From positions 1 through 64,000 of the forward strand of contig NZ_JANCPR020000033.1 in NCBI RefSeq assembly GCF_028657195.3: a stretch of DNA of 64,000 nucleotides, in the 5' to 3' direction. The translations under genes and the position numbers were made by a program. This document shows, in pieces, positions 17,624-25,911 of the stretch. This DNA comes from Streptomyces iconiensis (GTDB taxonomy: Bacteria; Actinomycetota; Actinomycetes; Streptomycetales; Streptomycetaceae). How positions within the stretch are numbered: position 1 is the first letter of the stretch; each line of letters begins with the position of its first letter. The notes under the pieces are model-generated. The model saw nothing but the letters and a program-made list of their open reading frames with translations, was not told where the DNA came from and ran no database searches.

Positions 17624-18322
17624 ATGCGGGACGCGTACCACGAGGAGCTGGACTCGATCGGGGACAGCCTGGTCGAGATGGCCCGGCTCGTCGGCTCGGC
17701 CATCGGACGCGCCACCACGGCGATGCTGGACGCCGACCTGAAGCTCGCCGAAAGCGTCATCGCCGCTGACGACAAGGTGGACGACCTTCAGCGCGACCTG
17801 GAAACCCGGGCCATACAACTGCTGGCCAGGCAGCAGCCGGTCGCCACCGATCTGCGGATCGTGGTGACCTCGTTGCGGATGAGTGCCGACCTGGAGCGCT
17901 CAGGGGACCTCGCACAGCACGTGGCCAAGGTCACCAGACTGCGGTTCCCCGAGTCGCCCGTACCGCGCGATCTCCAGGCGACCCTGCTGGAGATGGGGCA
18001 GCTCGCACAGCGGCTGATGGCGAAGGCGGCCGAGGTCATCATCACCAAGGACGTCGATCTGGCCATGCAGCTGGAGCAGGACGACGACGCGATGGACCTG
18101 CTGCACCGCACGCTCTTCCAGCACCTGATGGACGACCGCTGGAAGCACGGCATCGAGACGGCCGTGGACGTGACGCTGCTGGGCCGCTACTACGAGCGGT
18201 TCGCCGACCATGCGGTGTCGGTCGCGCGCCGGGTGGTCTACCTGGTGACGGGCGACTACGCCGACGAGATCGACGCCGCGGGCGCCGACAACGACGGGAC
18301 GGCGCCGGTCGAGGGCAGGTGA
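17624..18322 (+). CDS. phoU: Phosphate-signalling regulator PhoU
   Basis: 232 residues from ATG with GGAAGGA 6 nt upstream. Two PhoU repeats of three-helix bundles: MRDAYHEELDSIGDSLVEMARL.. and the second starting near ELQAT-type LLEMGQLAQRLM, each with the metal-binding E/D-x-x-x-D clusters (ADDKVDDLQRDLE, EQDDDAMDLLHR). It acts at the membrane with PhoR and the Pst transporter to silence the Pho response when phosphate is plentiful. Divergent from phoR. Confidence 0.95.
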   Translation: MRDAYHEELDSIGDSLVEMARLVGSAIGRATTAMLDADLKLAESVIAADDKVDDLQRDLETRAIQLLARQQPVATDLRIVVTSLRMSADLERSGDLAQHVAKVTRLRFPESPVPRDLQATLLEMGQLAQRLMAKAAEVIITKDVDLAMQLEQDDDAMDLLHRTLFQHLMDDRWKHGIETAVDVTLLGRYYERFADHAVSVARRVVYLVTGDYADEIDAAGADNDGTAPVEGR

Positions 18323-18327
18323 CAACG

Positions 18328-18360
18328 GGCCGCCGGAGCGCCACCTGCGCCTCGGCGGCC
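18328..18360 (+). terminator. Terminator after phoU
   Basis: Arms GGCCGCCG (18328-18335) and CGGCGGCC (18353-18360), followed directly by TTTCGTT, six nt after the phoU stop. Confidence 0.65.
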
Positions 18361-18591
18361 TTTCGTTCGGATCTCAGTGGCCTTTCGTTCGGACCACGGC
18401 GCCCTTCCGTACGGGGTGACCGGAGCGCGCGGGTGCGGTCCGGGTGGTGCACGTATGCGAACGCCATATGCCCGCAGGTCATACCCCTCGGCGCCACTCT
18501 CCGTGTGCACCCGCGCGCCCTTGATGCGCCCGTGGCGGCCGGGCGTGCAATGAGTACGTCATGCCTGTTCTTGCTTGCCGAGGAGGGAACC

Positions 18592-18750
18592 ATGGCTGAC
18601 ACCGCGAAACCCGCGACAATCCACCGGTCACCGTGCGCGCCGCGTGAGGCGTGGAGGTTGCCCCTGCTGAGCTCGTGCAGCTGCGGTCCGGGGTGCGGTT
18701 GCGGGTGCCAGTCGGGCGGGCCCTGCCAGTGCGGGGGCTCCTGCGGCTGA
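18592..18750 (+). CDS. 52-residue Cys-rich peptide, metallothionein-like
   Basis: Starts at ATG (MADTAKPATIHRS) with GAGGAGG 6 nt upstream. Nine Cys in 52 residues, eight of them in the last 25 in closely spaced CxC, CxxxC and CGCGC patterns separated by Gly, Ser and Gln. Such spacing suits thiolate clusters binding Cu(I), Zn or Cd; length is like the mycobacterial metallothionein MymT, but I see no clear sequence relationship. It has its own strong terminator and a 269-bp upstream gap, so it is probably its own transcript. Confidence 0.7.
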   Translation: MADTAKPATIHRSPCAPREAWRLPLLSSCSCGPGCGCGCQSGGPCQCGGSCG

Positions 18751-19053
18751 CGTTCCGTTCCGAGCACGTTCCCTACAACCCCACACGGACACGGGCGGGG
18801 CCCTGACCTGTTCGACGGGTCAGGGCCCCGCGTCTCGCGTTTTCGGGGGTGGTGCCTCCGGCTGAACGTGCGTCCGGCCGGCCTCGCGCGGTCGTCAAAG
18901 TGCCCACTACGGGCGCCCGTTACGCACTCCGGACAATTTTCTCGTACTTCACCGTGAACCTTCTGCCCCTTCCGTGCATCCAAGTAGATGTAAAAGGCAT
19001 TAATTGCGGGTTGCACCGGGCGAGTGCCCGGCGCACAGGAAAGAGGGAACACG
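18751..19053. other. Intergenic region with terminator and upstream region of the DUF4232 gene
   Basis: Contains the terminator at 18796-18830 and then an unusually AT-rich stretch (about 18930-19010) that probably carries the promoter of the secreted protein gene. It includes a small palindrome TTCACCGTGAA (18948-18958). No gene seen. Confidence 0.5.
18796..18830 (+). terminator. Terminator after the Cys-rich peptide gene
   Basis: Perfect 13-bp arms CGGGGCCCTGACC (18796-18808) and GGTCAGGGCCCCG (18818-18830) with a 9-nt loop. Confidence 0.85.
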
Positions 19054-19638
19054 ATGACCACGAAGTTCTCCCGCCTCGTACGCGGATCCGCGACCGTCCT
19101 GGCCGTCGCCGCCGTGGGGGTCGGCGCGACGGCCGCCACCGCGTCGGCCGCCGGTTCGGGGACAGGCACCGGCACGGCGAAGGCAAAGAAGAGCGTGAGC
19201 CGGTGTCACACCGGTGAACTCACCGCCGGCTGGGGCTCCGAGGGCGGTGGGCGGCCCGACATGGACAGCGTGGAGCAGCAGACCGTCACGATGTCGCTCA
19301 AGAACAGCAGCAAGCGGACCTGCACGCTGCACGGCTTCCCCGGCGTCAGCATGGAGAACACGCTCGACGCCAAGCACCCCATGGACCTGCGCCGTTCCGC
19401 GAGCAAGCCCGTCACGGTGACGCTCAAGCCGGGCACGCACACCTCGTTCACCATGCGCATCCTGCCCGTTCCCAAGGGGCAGACCGGCGTGAAGAAGGTG
19501 GCGCCCGGCCGCGTGCTGGTCACCCCGCCCGACGAGAAGGCCCACTTCACGCTCAAGTGGCCCTACGGGGGCGCCATTCAGGACCAGTCCGGCGCCACGC
19601 ACCCCGGCACCTTCGTCAACCCGATCGGCGTCGGCTGA
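19054..19638 (+). CDS. DUF4232 secreted protein
   Basis: 194 residues from ATG with GGAAAGAGG upstream. Sec signal peptide (residues 1-about 33, ending ATASAAGS). The mature part is a single DUF4232 beta-sandwich: CHTGELTAGWG, NSSKRTCTLHGFPGVSM with the conserved Cys pair, and a C-terminal FTLKWPYGG. The family is common among exported actinobacterial proteins; its function is unknown. It stands alone, with a very strong terminator downstream. Confidence 0.85.
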   Translation: MTTKFSRLVRGSATVLAVAAVGVGATAATASAAGSGTGTGTAKAKKSVSRCHTGELTAGWGSEGGGRPDMDSVEQQTVTMSLKNSSKRTCTLHGFPGVSMENTLDAKHPMDLRRSASKPVTVTLKPGTHTSFTMRILPVPKGQTGVKKVAPGRVLVTPPDEKAHFTLKWPYGGAIQDQSGATHPGTFVNPIGVG

Positions 19639-20072
19639 CCCGACCGGCGACCACAGGCGCGTGCCCGGGACGGATGCCGTCCCGGGCACGCGTGCGACTG
19701 TGCGGCACACGCTGCTGTGCCGCCCCGAGCCGGTGCAGCGCCAACACGGGACCGCCGGCGGGGTTGAAGCCCGGCGAGTGCTTCCGCTTCACACCCGCCT
19801 TCGCGAACCGTGCGACCGCGCGTTGGGACAAGGGGTTCGCGCTGGTGCTGTGCGGGTACGGCGACGCGCCGGAACTCACGGTGCACACAGCGACTGCTTC
19901 TGCTCGAAGGCCGATCCGGAGGCGCGTAGTGCGAGTTCGACCCGGAGTGTTCGGGGCACTCCGGACAGGGACCGGGGGCCGGTACGAGGACGGGGCCTGC
20001 CCCGCGTGGAGTGCCCGAGGCGCCGTGCGGACACCGGGCGGCGCGTACGGCCAGTGGGAGGGAGATCACCGC
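19639..20072. other. Intergenic region between DUF4232 gene and ABM-type gene
   Basis: Begins with the terminator at 19658-19692. From about 19700 to 20050 I find no frame with consistent coding bias or a recognisable product on either strand. It may contain degraded coding sequence, but nothing can be assigned. Confidence 0.5.
19658..19692 (+). terminator. Strong terminator after DUF4232 gene
   Basis: Perfect 16-bp arms CGCGTGCCCGGGACGG and CCGTCCCGGGCACGCG around a 3-nt ATG loop. Confidence 0.9.
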
Positions 20073-20381
20073 ATGTTCTGTTTGATGGTCCGCTTCACCT
20101 GCAAGAACGAGCAAGCGGCGACGGCGTTCGACGAGTTGGTCGAGCGGACGGCCGAGCAGATCAAGGCGCACGAGCACGGAACGCTCGTCTACACCGCGCA
20201 CCGGGTGGAGGGCCGCCCCCTGGAGCGGATCGTCTACGAGCTGTACCGGGACCAGCTCGCCTTCGAGGCGCACGAGTCGCAGGACTACGTGAAGGAGTTC
20301 CTGTCGGCCCGCGAGCAGTATCTGTCCGTCACCCAGGCCGACCGGTTGGAGTTCGTGACCGGCAAGGGCGTGGGGGCCTGA
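20073..20381 (+). CDS. ABM-type (antibiotic biosynthesis monooxygenase-like) protein
   Basis: 102 residues from ATG with GGGAGGGAG 8 nt upstream. Ferredoxin-like fold of the dimeric alpha-beta barrel superfamily: FCLMVRFTCKNEQAATAFDELV, GTLVYTAHRVEGRPLERIVYELYRD and the helix FEAHESQDYVKEFLSARE that usually packs over the active site. Members include cofactor-free monooxygenases and quinol oxidases, and many have unknown roles. It is a lone gene convergent with gpmA. Confidence 0.8.
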   Translation: MFCLMVRFTCKNEQAATAFDELVERTAEQIKAHEHGTLVYTAHRVEGRPLERIVYELYRDQLAFEAHESQDYVKEFLSAREQYLSVTQADRLEFVTGKGVGA

Positions 20382-20505
20382 GCGCTACTGGCGTGACGGG
20401 TGTGCCGCGTCCGGAAGCGGTCGGCAAGTAGAGCGCGTTCCTGCGTGGGCGGTGCGTCCGCGCGTGCGGCCCGAACGAACGGCCCGAACGCGCGCCCGGA
20501 ACGGC

Positions 20506-20549
20506 GCGAGCCCCCGACACCGCGGGAAAACCGCAGGCGGGGGGCTCGC
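20506..20549 (-). terminator. Terminator after gpmA
   Basis: Arms GCGAGCCCCC (20506-20515) and GGGGGCTCGC (20540-20549), with an additional internal CCGCGG/CCGC pairing, between the convergent ABM-type gene and gpmA. Confidence 0.8.
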
Positions 20550-20579
20550 GCAGGGAACGTGGTGACTACTGGTGGGGTG

Positions 20580-21338
20580 CTACTTCTTGCCCTGGTTCTT
20601 GACCGCCTCGATGGCTGCCTTCGCCGCGTCGGGGTCGAGGTAGGTGCCGCCGGGGTTGAGGGGGTGGAAGTCGGCGTTCAGGTCGTAGACGAGGGGGATG
20701 CCGGTGGGGATGTTGAGGCCCGAGATGTCCTCGTCGGAGACGTTGTCGAGGTGCTTGACGAGGCCGCGCAGAGAGTTGCCGTGGGCGGCGACCAGGACGG
20801 TGTGGCCTGCGAGGAGGTCGGGGATGATGCCGTCGAACCAGTACGGCAGCATCCGCTCGACGACGTCCTTGAGGCACTCCGTGCGGGGGCGCAGTTCGCT
20901 GGGGACGCCCGCGTAGCGGGGGTCGTCGCTCTGGGAGAACTCGGAGCCGTCGGGCAGCTCGGGCGGCGGGGTGTCGTAGGAGCGGCGCCAGAGCATGAAC
21001 TGCTCCTCGCCGAACTCGTCGCGCACCTGCGCCTTGTCCTTGCCCTGGAGGGCGCCGTAGTGGCGCTCGTTGAGGCGCCAGGAGCGGCGGACGGGGATCC
21101 AGAGGCGGTCGGCCGCCTCAAGGGAGAGCTGCGCCGTGCGGATCGCGCGCTTCTGCACGGAGGTGTGCAGCACATCGGGGAGCAGGCCGGCGTCCTTGAG
21201 CAGCTCGCCGCCGCGGACCGCCTCCTTCTCGCCCTTCTCGGTGAGGTTCACGTCCACCCAGCCGGTGAACAGGTTCTTCGCGTTCCATTCGCTCTCGCCA
21301 TGGCGGAGGAGGATCAGCTTGTACGGTGCGTCGGCCAT
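20580..21338 (-). CDS. gpmA: 2,3-bisphosphoglycerate-dependent phosphoglycerate mutase
   Basis: 252 residues from ATG (MADAPYKL), the usual length; the longer upstream frame is not homologous. Phospho-accepting His13 in LLRHGESEWN, the second catalytic His in AAHGNSLRGLVKHL, and the acid LNERHYGALQG are all present. Glycolytic/gluconeogenic interconversion of 3- and 2-phosphoglycerate in the cytoplasm. In mycobacteria gpm lies beside mshA and senX3-regX3; here the same neighbourhood is spread over 25 kb. Confidence 0.95.
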   Translation of the reverse strand: MADAPYKLILLRHGESEWNAKNLFTGWVDVNLTEKGEKEAVRGGELLKDAGLLPDVLHTSVQKRAIRTAQLSLEAADRLWIPVRRSWRLNERHYGALQGKDKAQVRDEFGEEQFMLWRRSYDTPPPELPDGSEFSQSDDPRYAGVPSELRPRTECLKDVVERMLPYWFDGIIPDLLAGHTVLVAAHGNSLRGLVKHLDNVSDEDISGLNIPTGIPLVYDLNADFHPLNPGGTYLDPDAAKAAIEAVKNQGKK

Positions 21339-21627
21339 GTCTCCGAGCCTACTGCGTGTGCCCGGCACGGTCGGCGGAGCCCGGCCGGAGGGGCGGCTGA
21401 GGCCGCTCAGGGGCTGAACGGGCGGGAAACGGGCGAGCGGGGAGGCCCGGACGGGCATACGGGCACAGCGCCGGGCCCGGAACGCTCGGTCGTCGGTCCG
21501 GTACCAGCACCGGAACGGGCAGAAACGGGCAGGATCGTGCCCGCGCCAAGCATGTTCACGCGTTGTCACCACAGGTAAAACGTCTCCCACAGGCCCGAAC
21601 GGGCGACGTACCACCTGGGAGGTGTGT

Positions 21628-22395
21628 GTGGCCGTGACCGCCGAGGAGCGCCAGCGCGAGATCGTCGGGGTGGCACGGCAGGACGGCTCCGTCGAGGTGG
21701 CGGAGCTGGCCGAGCGCCTGGGGGTCGCGCGGGAGACCGTGCGCAGGGATCTGCGCGTGCTGGAGAGCCACGGACTGGTGCGGCGTACGCACGGGGGCGC
21801 GTACCCCGTGGAGAGCGCCGGTTACGAGACGACGCTGTCGTACCGCACGACGGTGAACGTTCCCGAGAAGCGGCGGATCGCCTCGGCGGCTGCGGGGCTG
21901 CTCGGAGAGGCGGAGACCGTCTTCGTCGACGAGGGGTTCACGCCGCTGCTGATCGCCGAGGCGCTGCCCCGTGACCGGCCGCTGACAGTCATCACGGCCT
22001 CGCTGGCAGCCGCGGGGAAGCTGTCCACAGCGGGCGAGTTCACCGTGCTGCTGCTGGGCGGGCGCGTCAGGGGCGGCACCCAGGCGACCGTGGACCACTG
22101 GACGACGCGCATGCTCTCCGGGTTCGTGATCGACCTGGCGTACGTCGGCGCGAACGGGATCTCCCGTGAGTTCGGGCTGACGACCCCCGACCCGGCGGTC
22201 GGCGAGGTGAAGGCACAGGCGATAAGGGCCGCACGGCGGCGCGTCTTCGCGGGGTGCCACACCAAGTTCGGTGCCGTGAGCTTCTGCCGTTTCGCCGAGG
22301 TGGGCGACTTCGAGGCGGTGGTGACCGGTACGGCGCTGCCGTCGGCCGAGGCGCACCGCTACTCGTTGCGGGGGCCGCAGGTGCTGCGCGTGTGA
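21628..22395 (+). CDS. DeoR-family transcriptional regulator
   Basis: 255 residues. GTG codons at 21622, 21628 and 21634 are possible; 21628 gives a 5-nt spacing from GGGAGG. Winged helix at residues 8-60 (VEVAELAERLGVARETVRRDLRVLE, then GLVRRTHGGAY) and a C-terminal sugar-phosphate-sensing domain with DEGFTPLLIAEAL, GTGxx-like LLLGGRVRGG and GANGIS. DeoR proteins usually repress adjacent sugar genes and release on binding a sugar phosphate, so the following polyol operon is the likely target. Confidence 0.9.
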   Translation: MAVTAEERQREIVGVARQDGSVEVAELAERLGVARETVRRDLRVLESHGLVRRTHGGAYPVESAGYETTLSYRTTVNVPEKRRIASAAAGLLGEAETVFVDEGFTPLLIAEALPRDRPLTVITASLAAAGKLSTAGEFTVLLLGGRVRGGTQATVDHWTTRMLSGFVIDLAYVGANGISREFGLTTPDPAVGEVKAQAIRAARRRVFAGCHTKFGAVSFCRFAEVGDFEAVVTGTALPSAEAHRYSLRGPQVLRV

Positions 22396-22590
22396 GCCGG
22401 CGGCAACTGGACGTGCGAGCCAGGCAGGTGCGGCGCGGGTGAGCCGGCGGCAACTCGGCGTGTGCGTCCGGCGGATGCCGCGTGTGTGGCCGGCGGGCCG
22501 CGTCCTTCCTCCCCTTCTCCCCCCACCCCCTCACCCGACTTCTCCCCACCCCCTCACCCAACCCATCCCCGATCCCACCAGGAGTGGTCC
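22396..22590. promoter_or_regulatory. Repeat-rich leader upstream of the polyol transporter operon
   Basis: A 17-bp direct repeat GTGAGCCGGCGGCAACT at 22392 and 22439, and a polypyrimidine tract with two copies of CTTCTCCCC-n-ACCCCCTCACCC (22515-22560). Ends with AGGAG before the ATG. Probably promoter and operator DNA for the operon; no assigned site. Confidence 0.45.
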
Positions 22591-23949
22591 ATGCTGCGAT
22601 CCACGAGGAGCCGCACGGCGCGCTCCTTGCTCGCGGTGGCTCTCGCCGGGTCGCTGCTCTCCGCATGTGCCGGGGCCGGAAGCCTCGGCACGGGCGGCGA
22701 CTCCATCAATGTGCTGATGGTCAACAACCCACAGATGGTGGAGCTGCAGAAGCTGACAGCCGCGCACTTCACCAAGAAGACAGGCATCAAGGTGCACTTC
22801 ACCGTGCTGCCGGAGAACGACATACGGGACAAGGTCAGCCAGGACTTCGCCAACCAGGCGGGGCAGTACGACGTGGCGACCATCAGCAACTACGAGACCC
22901 CGATCTACGCGAAGAACGAGTGGCTGCTCCCGCTCGACGACTACCTCGCCAAGGACGAGAAGTTCGACCAGAAGGACATCCTCAAGCCGATACGGCAGTC
23001 GCTCAGCGGTGAGGACGGCAAGGTGTACGCGGAGCCGTTCTACGGCGAGTCGTCGTTCCTGATGTACCGCAAGGACGTCTTCAAGAAGGCCGGCCTCACC
23101 ATGCCGGAGCGGCCCACCTGGCAGCAGGTGGCTTCGCTCGCCTCGCGGGTGGACGAGAAGCGGCGCGGCATGAAGGGCATCTGCCTGCGCGGGCTGCCGG
23201 GTTGGGGTGAGCTGGCGGCTCCGCTGACGACGGTCGTGAACACCTTCGGCGGCACGTGGTTCGACAAGGACTGGAAGGCGCGGCTGGACTCACCTGAGTT
23301 CAGGAAGGCGACGGAGTTCTACGTCAAACTCGTGCGCGAGCACGGGCAGTCGGGAGCGGCGCAGTCCGGTTACGCGGAGTGCCTCAACAACCTGACGCAG
23401 GGCAAGACGGCCATGTGGTACGACGCCACGGCGGCGAGCGGTTCGCTGGAATCGTCGAAGTCACCCGTGCGCGGGAAGATCGGCTACGTACGGGCGCCGG
23501 TGGAGAAGACCGCGTCCTCCGGGTGGCTCTACACCTGGGCCTGGGGAGTGCAGAAAGCCTCGCGGAACCCGGACAAAGCCTGGAAGTTCATCTCGTGGGC
23601 GTCCAGCAAGGAGTACGAGCGGCTGGTCGGCGAGAAGATCGGCTGGGCCAACGTGCCGGCGGGCAAGCGCGCCTCCACACACGCCGTACCGGCCTACCGC
23701 AAGGAGGCCGCGGCGTTCCAGAAGGTGACCCGCGAGGCCATCGAGGGCACCAGGCCGCGTGACCCGGGAGTGCAGCCGCGTCCGGCGCCCGGTGTGCAGT
23801 TCGTCGGCATACCCGAGTTCACGGACCTGGGCACCAAGGTGTCGCAGGAGATCAGCGCGGCCATCGCGGGGCGCCAGTCGGTCAGGACGGCGCTGGAGAA
23901 GTCGCAGCGACTGGCCGAGAAGATCGAACGCGACTACGAGGGGCGGTGA
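22591..23949 (+). CDS. ABC transporter sugar/polyol-binding lipoprotein
   Basis: 452 residues from ATG with AGGAG 7 nt upstream; the frame extends upstream without homology. Lipobox LSAC with Cys26. Family-1 solute-binding protein: INVLMVNNPQMVELQKLTA, the YDVATISNYETPIYAKNEWLLPLDDY lobe and GYVRAPVEKTASSGWLYTWAWGV, close to SmoE/MtlE-type polyol-binding proteins. With the neighbouring permeases and polyol dehydrogenase it should capture a sugar alcohol at the cell surface. Confidence 0.9.
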   Translation: MLRSTRSRTARSLLAVALAGSLLSACAGAGSLGTGGDSINVLMVNNPQMVELQKLTAAHFTKKTGIKVHFTVLPENDIRDKVSQDFANQAGQYDVATISNYETPIYAKNEWLLPLDDYLAKDEKFDQKDILKPIRQSLSGEDGKVYAEPFYGESSFLMYRKDVFKKAGLTMPERPTWQQVASLASRVDEKRRGMKGICLRGLPGWGELAAPLTTVVNTFGGTWFDKDWKARLDSPEFRKATEFYVKLVREHGQSGAAQSGYAECLNNLTQGKTAMWYDATAASGSLESSKSPVRGKIGYVRAPVEKTASSGWLYTWAWGVQKASRNPDKAWKFISWASSKEYERLVGEKIGWANVPAGKRASTHAVPAYRKEAAAFQKVTREAIEGTRPRDPGVQPRPAPGVQFVGIPEFTDLGTKVSQEISAAIAGRQSVRTALEKSQRLAEKIERDYEGR

Positions 23950-23953
23950 CGAG

Positions 23954-24925
23954 ATGGCCGACACGACCGCGACACCCACACCACCCGTGACCCACACGGC
24001 CGCGGGACCCGTGGCTCCGGCGCCGCCCGCGAGGCCACGCAACAAGCTGCGTGCCTGGGCCATCAGGGCGCCGCTGCTGCCGGCGCTGGTCTTCATGATC
24101 GTGGTCACCCAACTGCCCTTCGTGGCAACGCTGGTGATCTCCTTCTTCGACTGGAACTCCCTCTACCCGGACGCGCGCGAGTTCGCCGGTTTCCAGAACT
24201 ACAGCGAGATCCTCTCCGACCCCGACCTGCGCAAGTCGGTGCTGACCACGCTCACGCTCACGGCGACCACGGTCATCGCGAGCCTCGTGCTGGGGCTGGC
24301 CCTCGCGCTGCTGCTGGACCGCAGGTTCCGGGGCAGAGGGCTGGTGCGCACGCTGCTGATCGCGCCGTTCCTCGTGGTGCCCGTCGCGGCGGCGCTGCTG
24401 TGGAAGCACGTGCTCTACAACCCCGAGTACGGGCTGTTCAACGGCATGCTCACCTGGTTCGGCGGGGACGGCGCTCCACAGCCCGACTGGGTCTCCAGCA
24501 TGCCGCTGGTGGCCGTCGAGGCGTCGCTGATCTGGCAGTGGACACCGTTCATGATGCTGATCCTGCTGGCGGGGCTGCAGAGCCGCTCGGCCGAGCAGAT
24601 CGAGGCGGCGCGCATCGACGGCGCGGGCACCTGGCAGGTCTTCAGGTTCCTCACGCTGCCGCATCTGCGCCGCTACCTCGAACTGGGGGCGCTGCTCGGT
24701 TCGATCTACGTGGTGCAGAACTTCGACGCGGTCTTCACGATCACCTCGGGAGGGCTCGGCACCGCGAACCTCCCGTACACCGTCTACCAGACCTTCTACC
24801 AGGCACACGAGAACGGTGTCGCCTCGGCCGCCGGTGTGCTCGTCGTCATCGGGTCCCTCATCATCGCGACCTTCGCGCTACGGGTCGTCTCGTCCCTCTT
24901 CCGCGAGGAGGTGTTCAGCAAGTGA
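23954..24925 (+). CDS. ABC sugar/polyol permease, MalF-like
   Basis: 323 residues from ATG 4 nt after the binding-protein stop. Six predicted membrane helices, the first at about residues 40-60 (LLPALVFMIVVTQLPFVATLV); EAA loop EQIEAARIDGAGTWQVFRFLTLPHLRR. An Ala/Pro-rich cytoplasmic start (1-30) is disordered. It forms the membrane channel with the next gene, which it overlaps by GTGA. Confidence 0.93.
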   Translation: MADTTATPTPPVTHTAAGPVAPAPPARPRNKLRAWAIRAPLLPALVFMIVVTQLPFVATLVISFFDWNSLYPDAREFAGFQNYSEILSDPDLRKSVLTTLTLTATTVIASLVLGLALALLLDRRFRGRGLVRTLLIAPFLVVPVAAALLWKHVLYNPEYGLFNGMLTWFGGDGAPQPDWVSSMPLVAVEASLIWQWTPFMMLILLAGLQSRSAEQIEAARIDGAGTWQVFRFLTLPHLRRYLELGALLGSIYVVQNFDAVFTITSGGLGTANLPYTVYQTFYQAHENGVASAAGVLVVIGSLIIATFALRVVSSLFREEVFSK

Positions 24926-25911
24926 CCACAGCGAAGGCCGGAGCGAGTGCAGGAGAGACCGGAGAGAACGGCGGCGCGAAGGGCGGTGCGCAGGGCGGTA
25001 CGAAGGGCGGTGCCGCTGTCGTGGCCAAGGGTGCGGCGAAGGCCGTGTCCCGGGCCGGCGCGGGCGAGGCCCCGCCTCTCCAGCGCAAGGCGCGCAGAAG
25101 GTCGGCCGCTCTCGGGCTGCTGGCCTGGCTGACGGGAATCGTCTTCTTCCTGCCCGTCGCCTGGATGGTGCTGACCTCTCTGCACTCGGAGAGCGACGCT
25201 GCCACCAACCCGCCGTCCGTCGCGGCGTCGCTCACCCTCGACGGCTACCGGGAGTTCTTCGGCGCCGAGGGAGGCGCGAGCCCGTGGCCCGCGCTGATCA
25301 ACTCCATGACGGCGTCCGTCGTCTCCACGGCGCTGGTGCTGCTGCTCGCGCTCCCGGCCGCCTACGCGCTGTCGATCAGGCCGGTGCGCAAGTGGACGGA
25401 CGTGCTGTTCTTCTTCCTGTCGACCAAGATGCTGCCCGTCGTCGCCGGGCTGCTGCCCGTCTACCTGTTCGCGAAGAACACCGGACTGCTCGACAACGTG
25501 TGGCTCCTGGTCATCCTCTACACCTCGATGAACCTGCCGATCGCCGTGTGGATGATGCAGTCGTTCCTGGCCGAGGTGCCCGTCGCCGTCATCGAGGCGG
25601 CACAGATCGACGGGGCCAGGCTGCCGGTCGTGCTCAGCCGCGTGGTGGCGCCCATCGCCGCGCCGGGCATCGCGGCGACCGCGCTGATCTGCTTCATCTT
25701 CAGCTGGAACGAGATGCTGTTCGCACGGGTGCTCACGGGCGTGATCGCACAGACGGCGCCCGTCTTCCTGACCGGATTCATCACCAGCCAGGGCCTGTTC
25801 CTGGCGAAGGTGTGCGCCGCGTCAGTCGTCATCTCCCTGCCGGTGCTCGCCGCGGGGTTCGCCGCCCAGGACAAACTTGTCCAGGGCCTGTCTCTGGGAG
25901 CCGTCAAATGA
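24922..25911 (+). CDS. ABC sugar/polyol permease, MalG-like
   Basis: 329 residues from GTG overlapping the previous stop. Six predicted helices from about residue 62 (LGLLAWLTGIVFFLPVAWMV); EAA loop VAVIEAAQIDGARLPVVLSRVVAPIA. The first about 55 residues are an unusual Gly/Ala/Lys-rich tract (GGAKGGAQGGTKGG) that looks like expanded low-complexity sequence. The operon has no ATPase gene; in Streptomyces the shared ATPase MsiK usually energises such importers. Overlaps the dehydrogenase by ATGA. Confidence 0.93.
   Translation: MTTAKAGASAGETGENGGAKGGAQGGTKGGAAVVAKGAAKAVSRAGAGEAPPLQRKARRRSAALGLLAWLTGIVFFLPVAWMVLTSLHSESDAATNPPSVAASLTLDGYREFFGAEGGASPWPALINSMTASVVSTALVLLLALPAAYALSIRPVRKWTDVLFFFLSTKMLPVVAGLLPVYLFAKNTGLLDNVWLLVILYTSMNLPIAVWMMQSFLAEVPVAVIEAAQIDGARLPVVLSRVVAPIAAPGIAATALICFIFSWNEMLFARVLTGVIAQTAPVFLTGFITSQGLFLAKVCAASVVISLPVLAAGFAAQDKLVQGLSLGAVK

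Noticed and set aside
19700..20060. Possible degraded gene between DUF4232 and ABM-type genes
   Set aside because: No frame shows sustained bias or a recognisable product.
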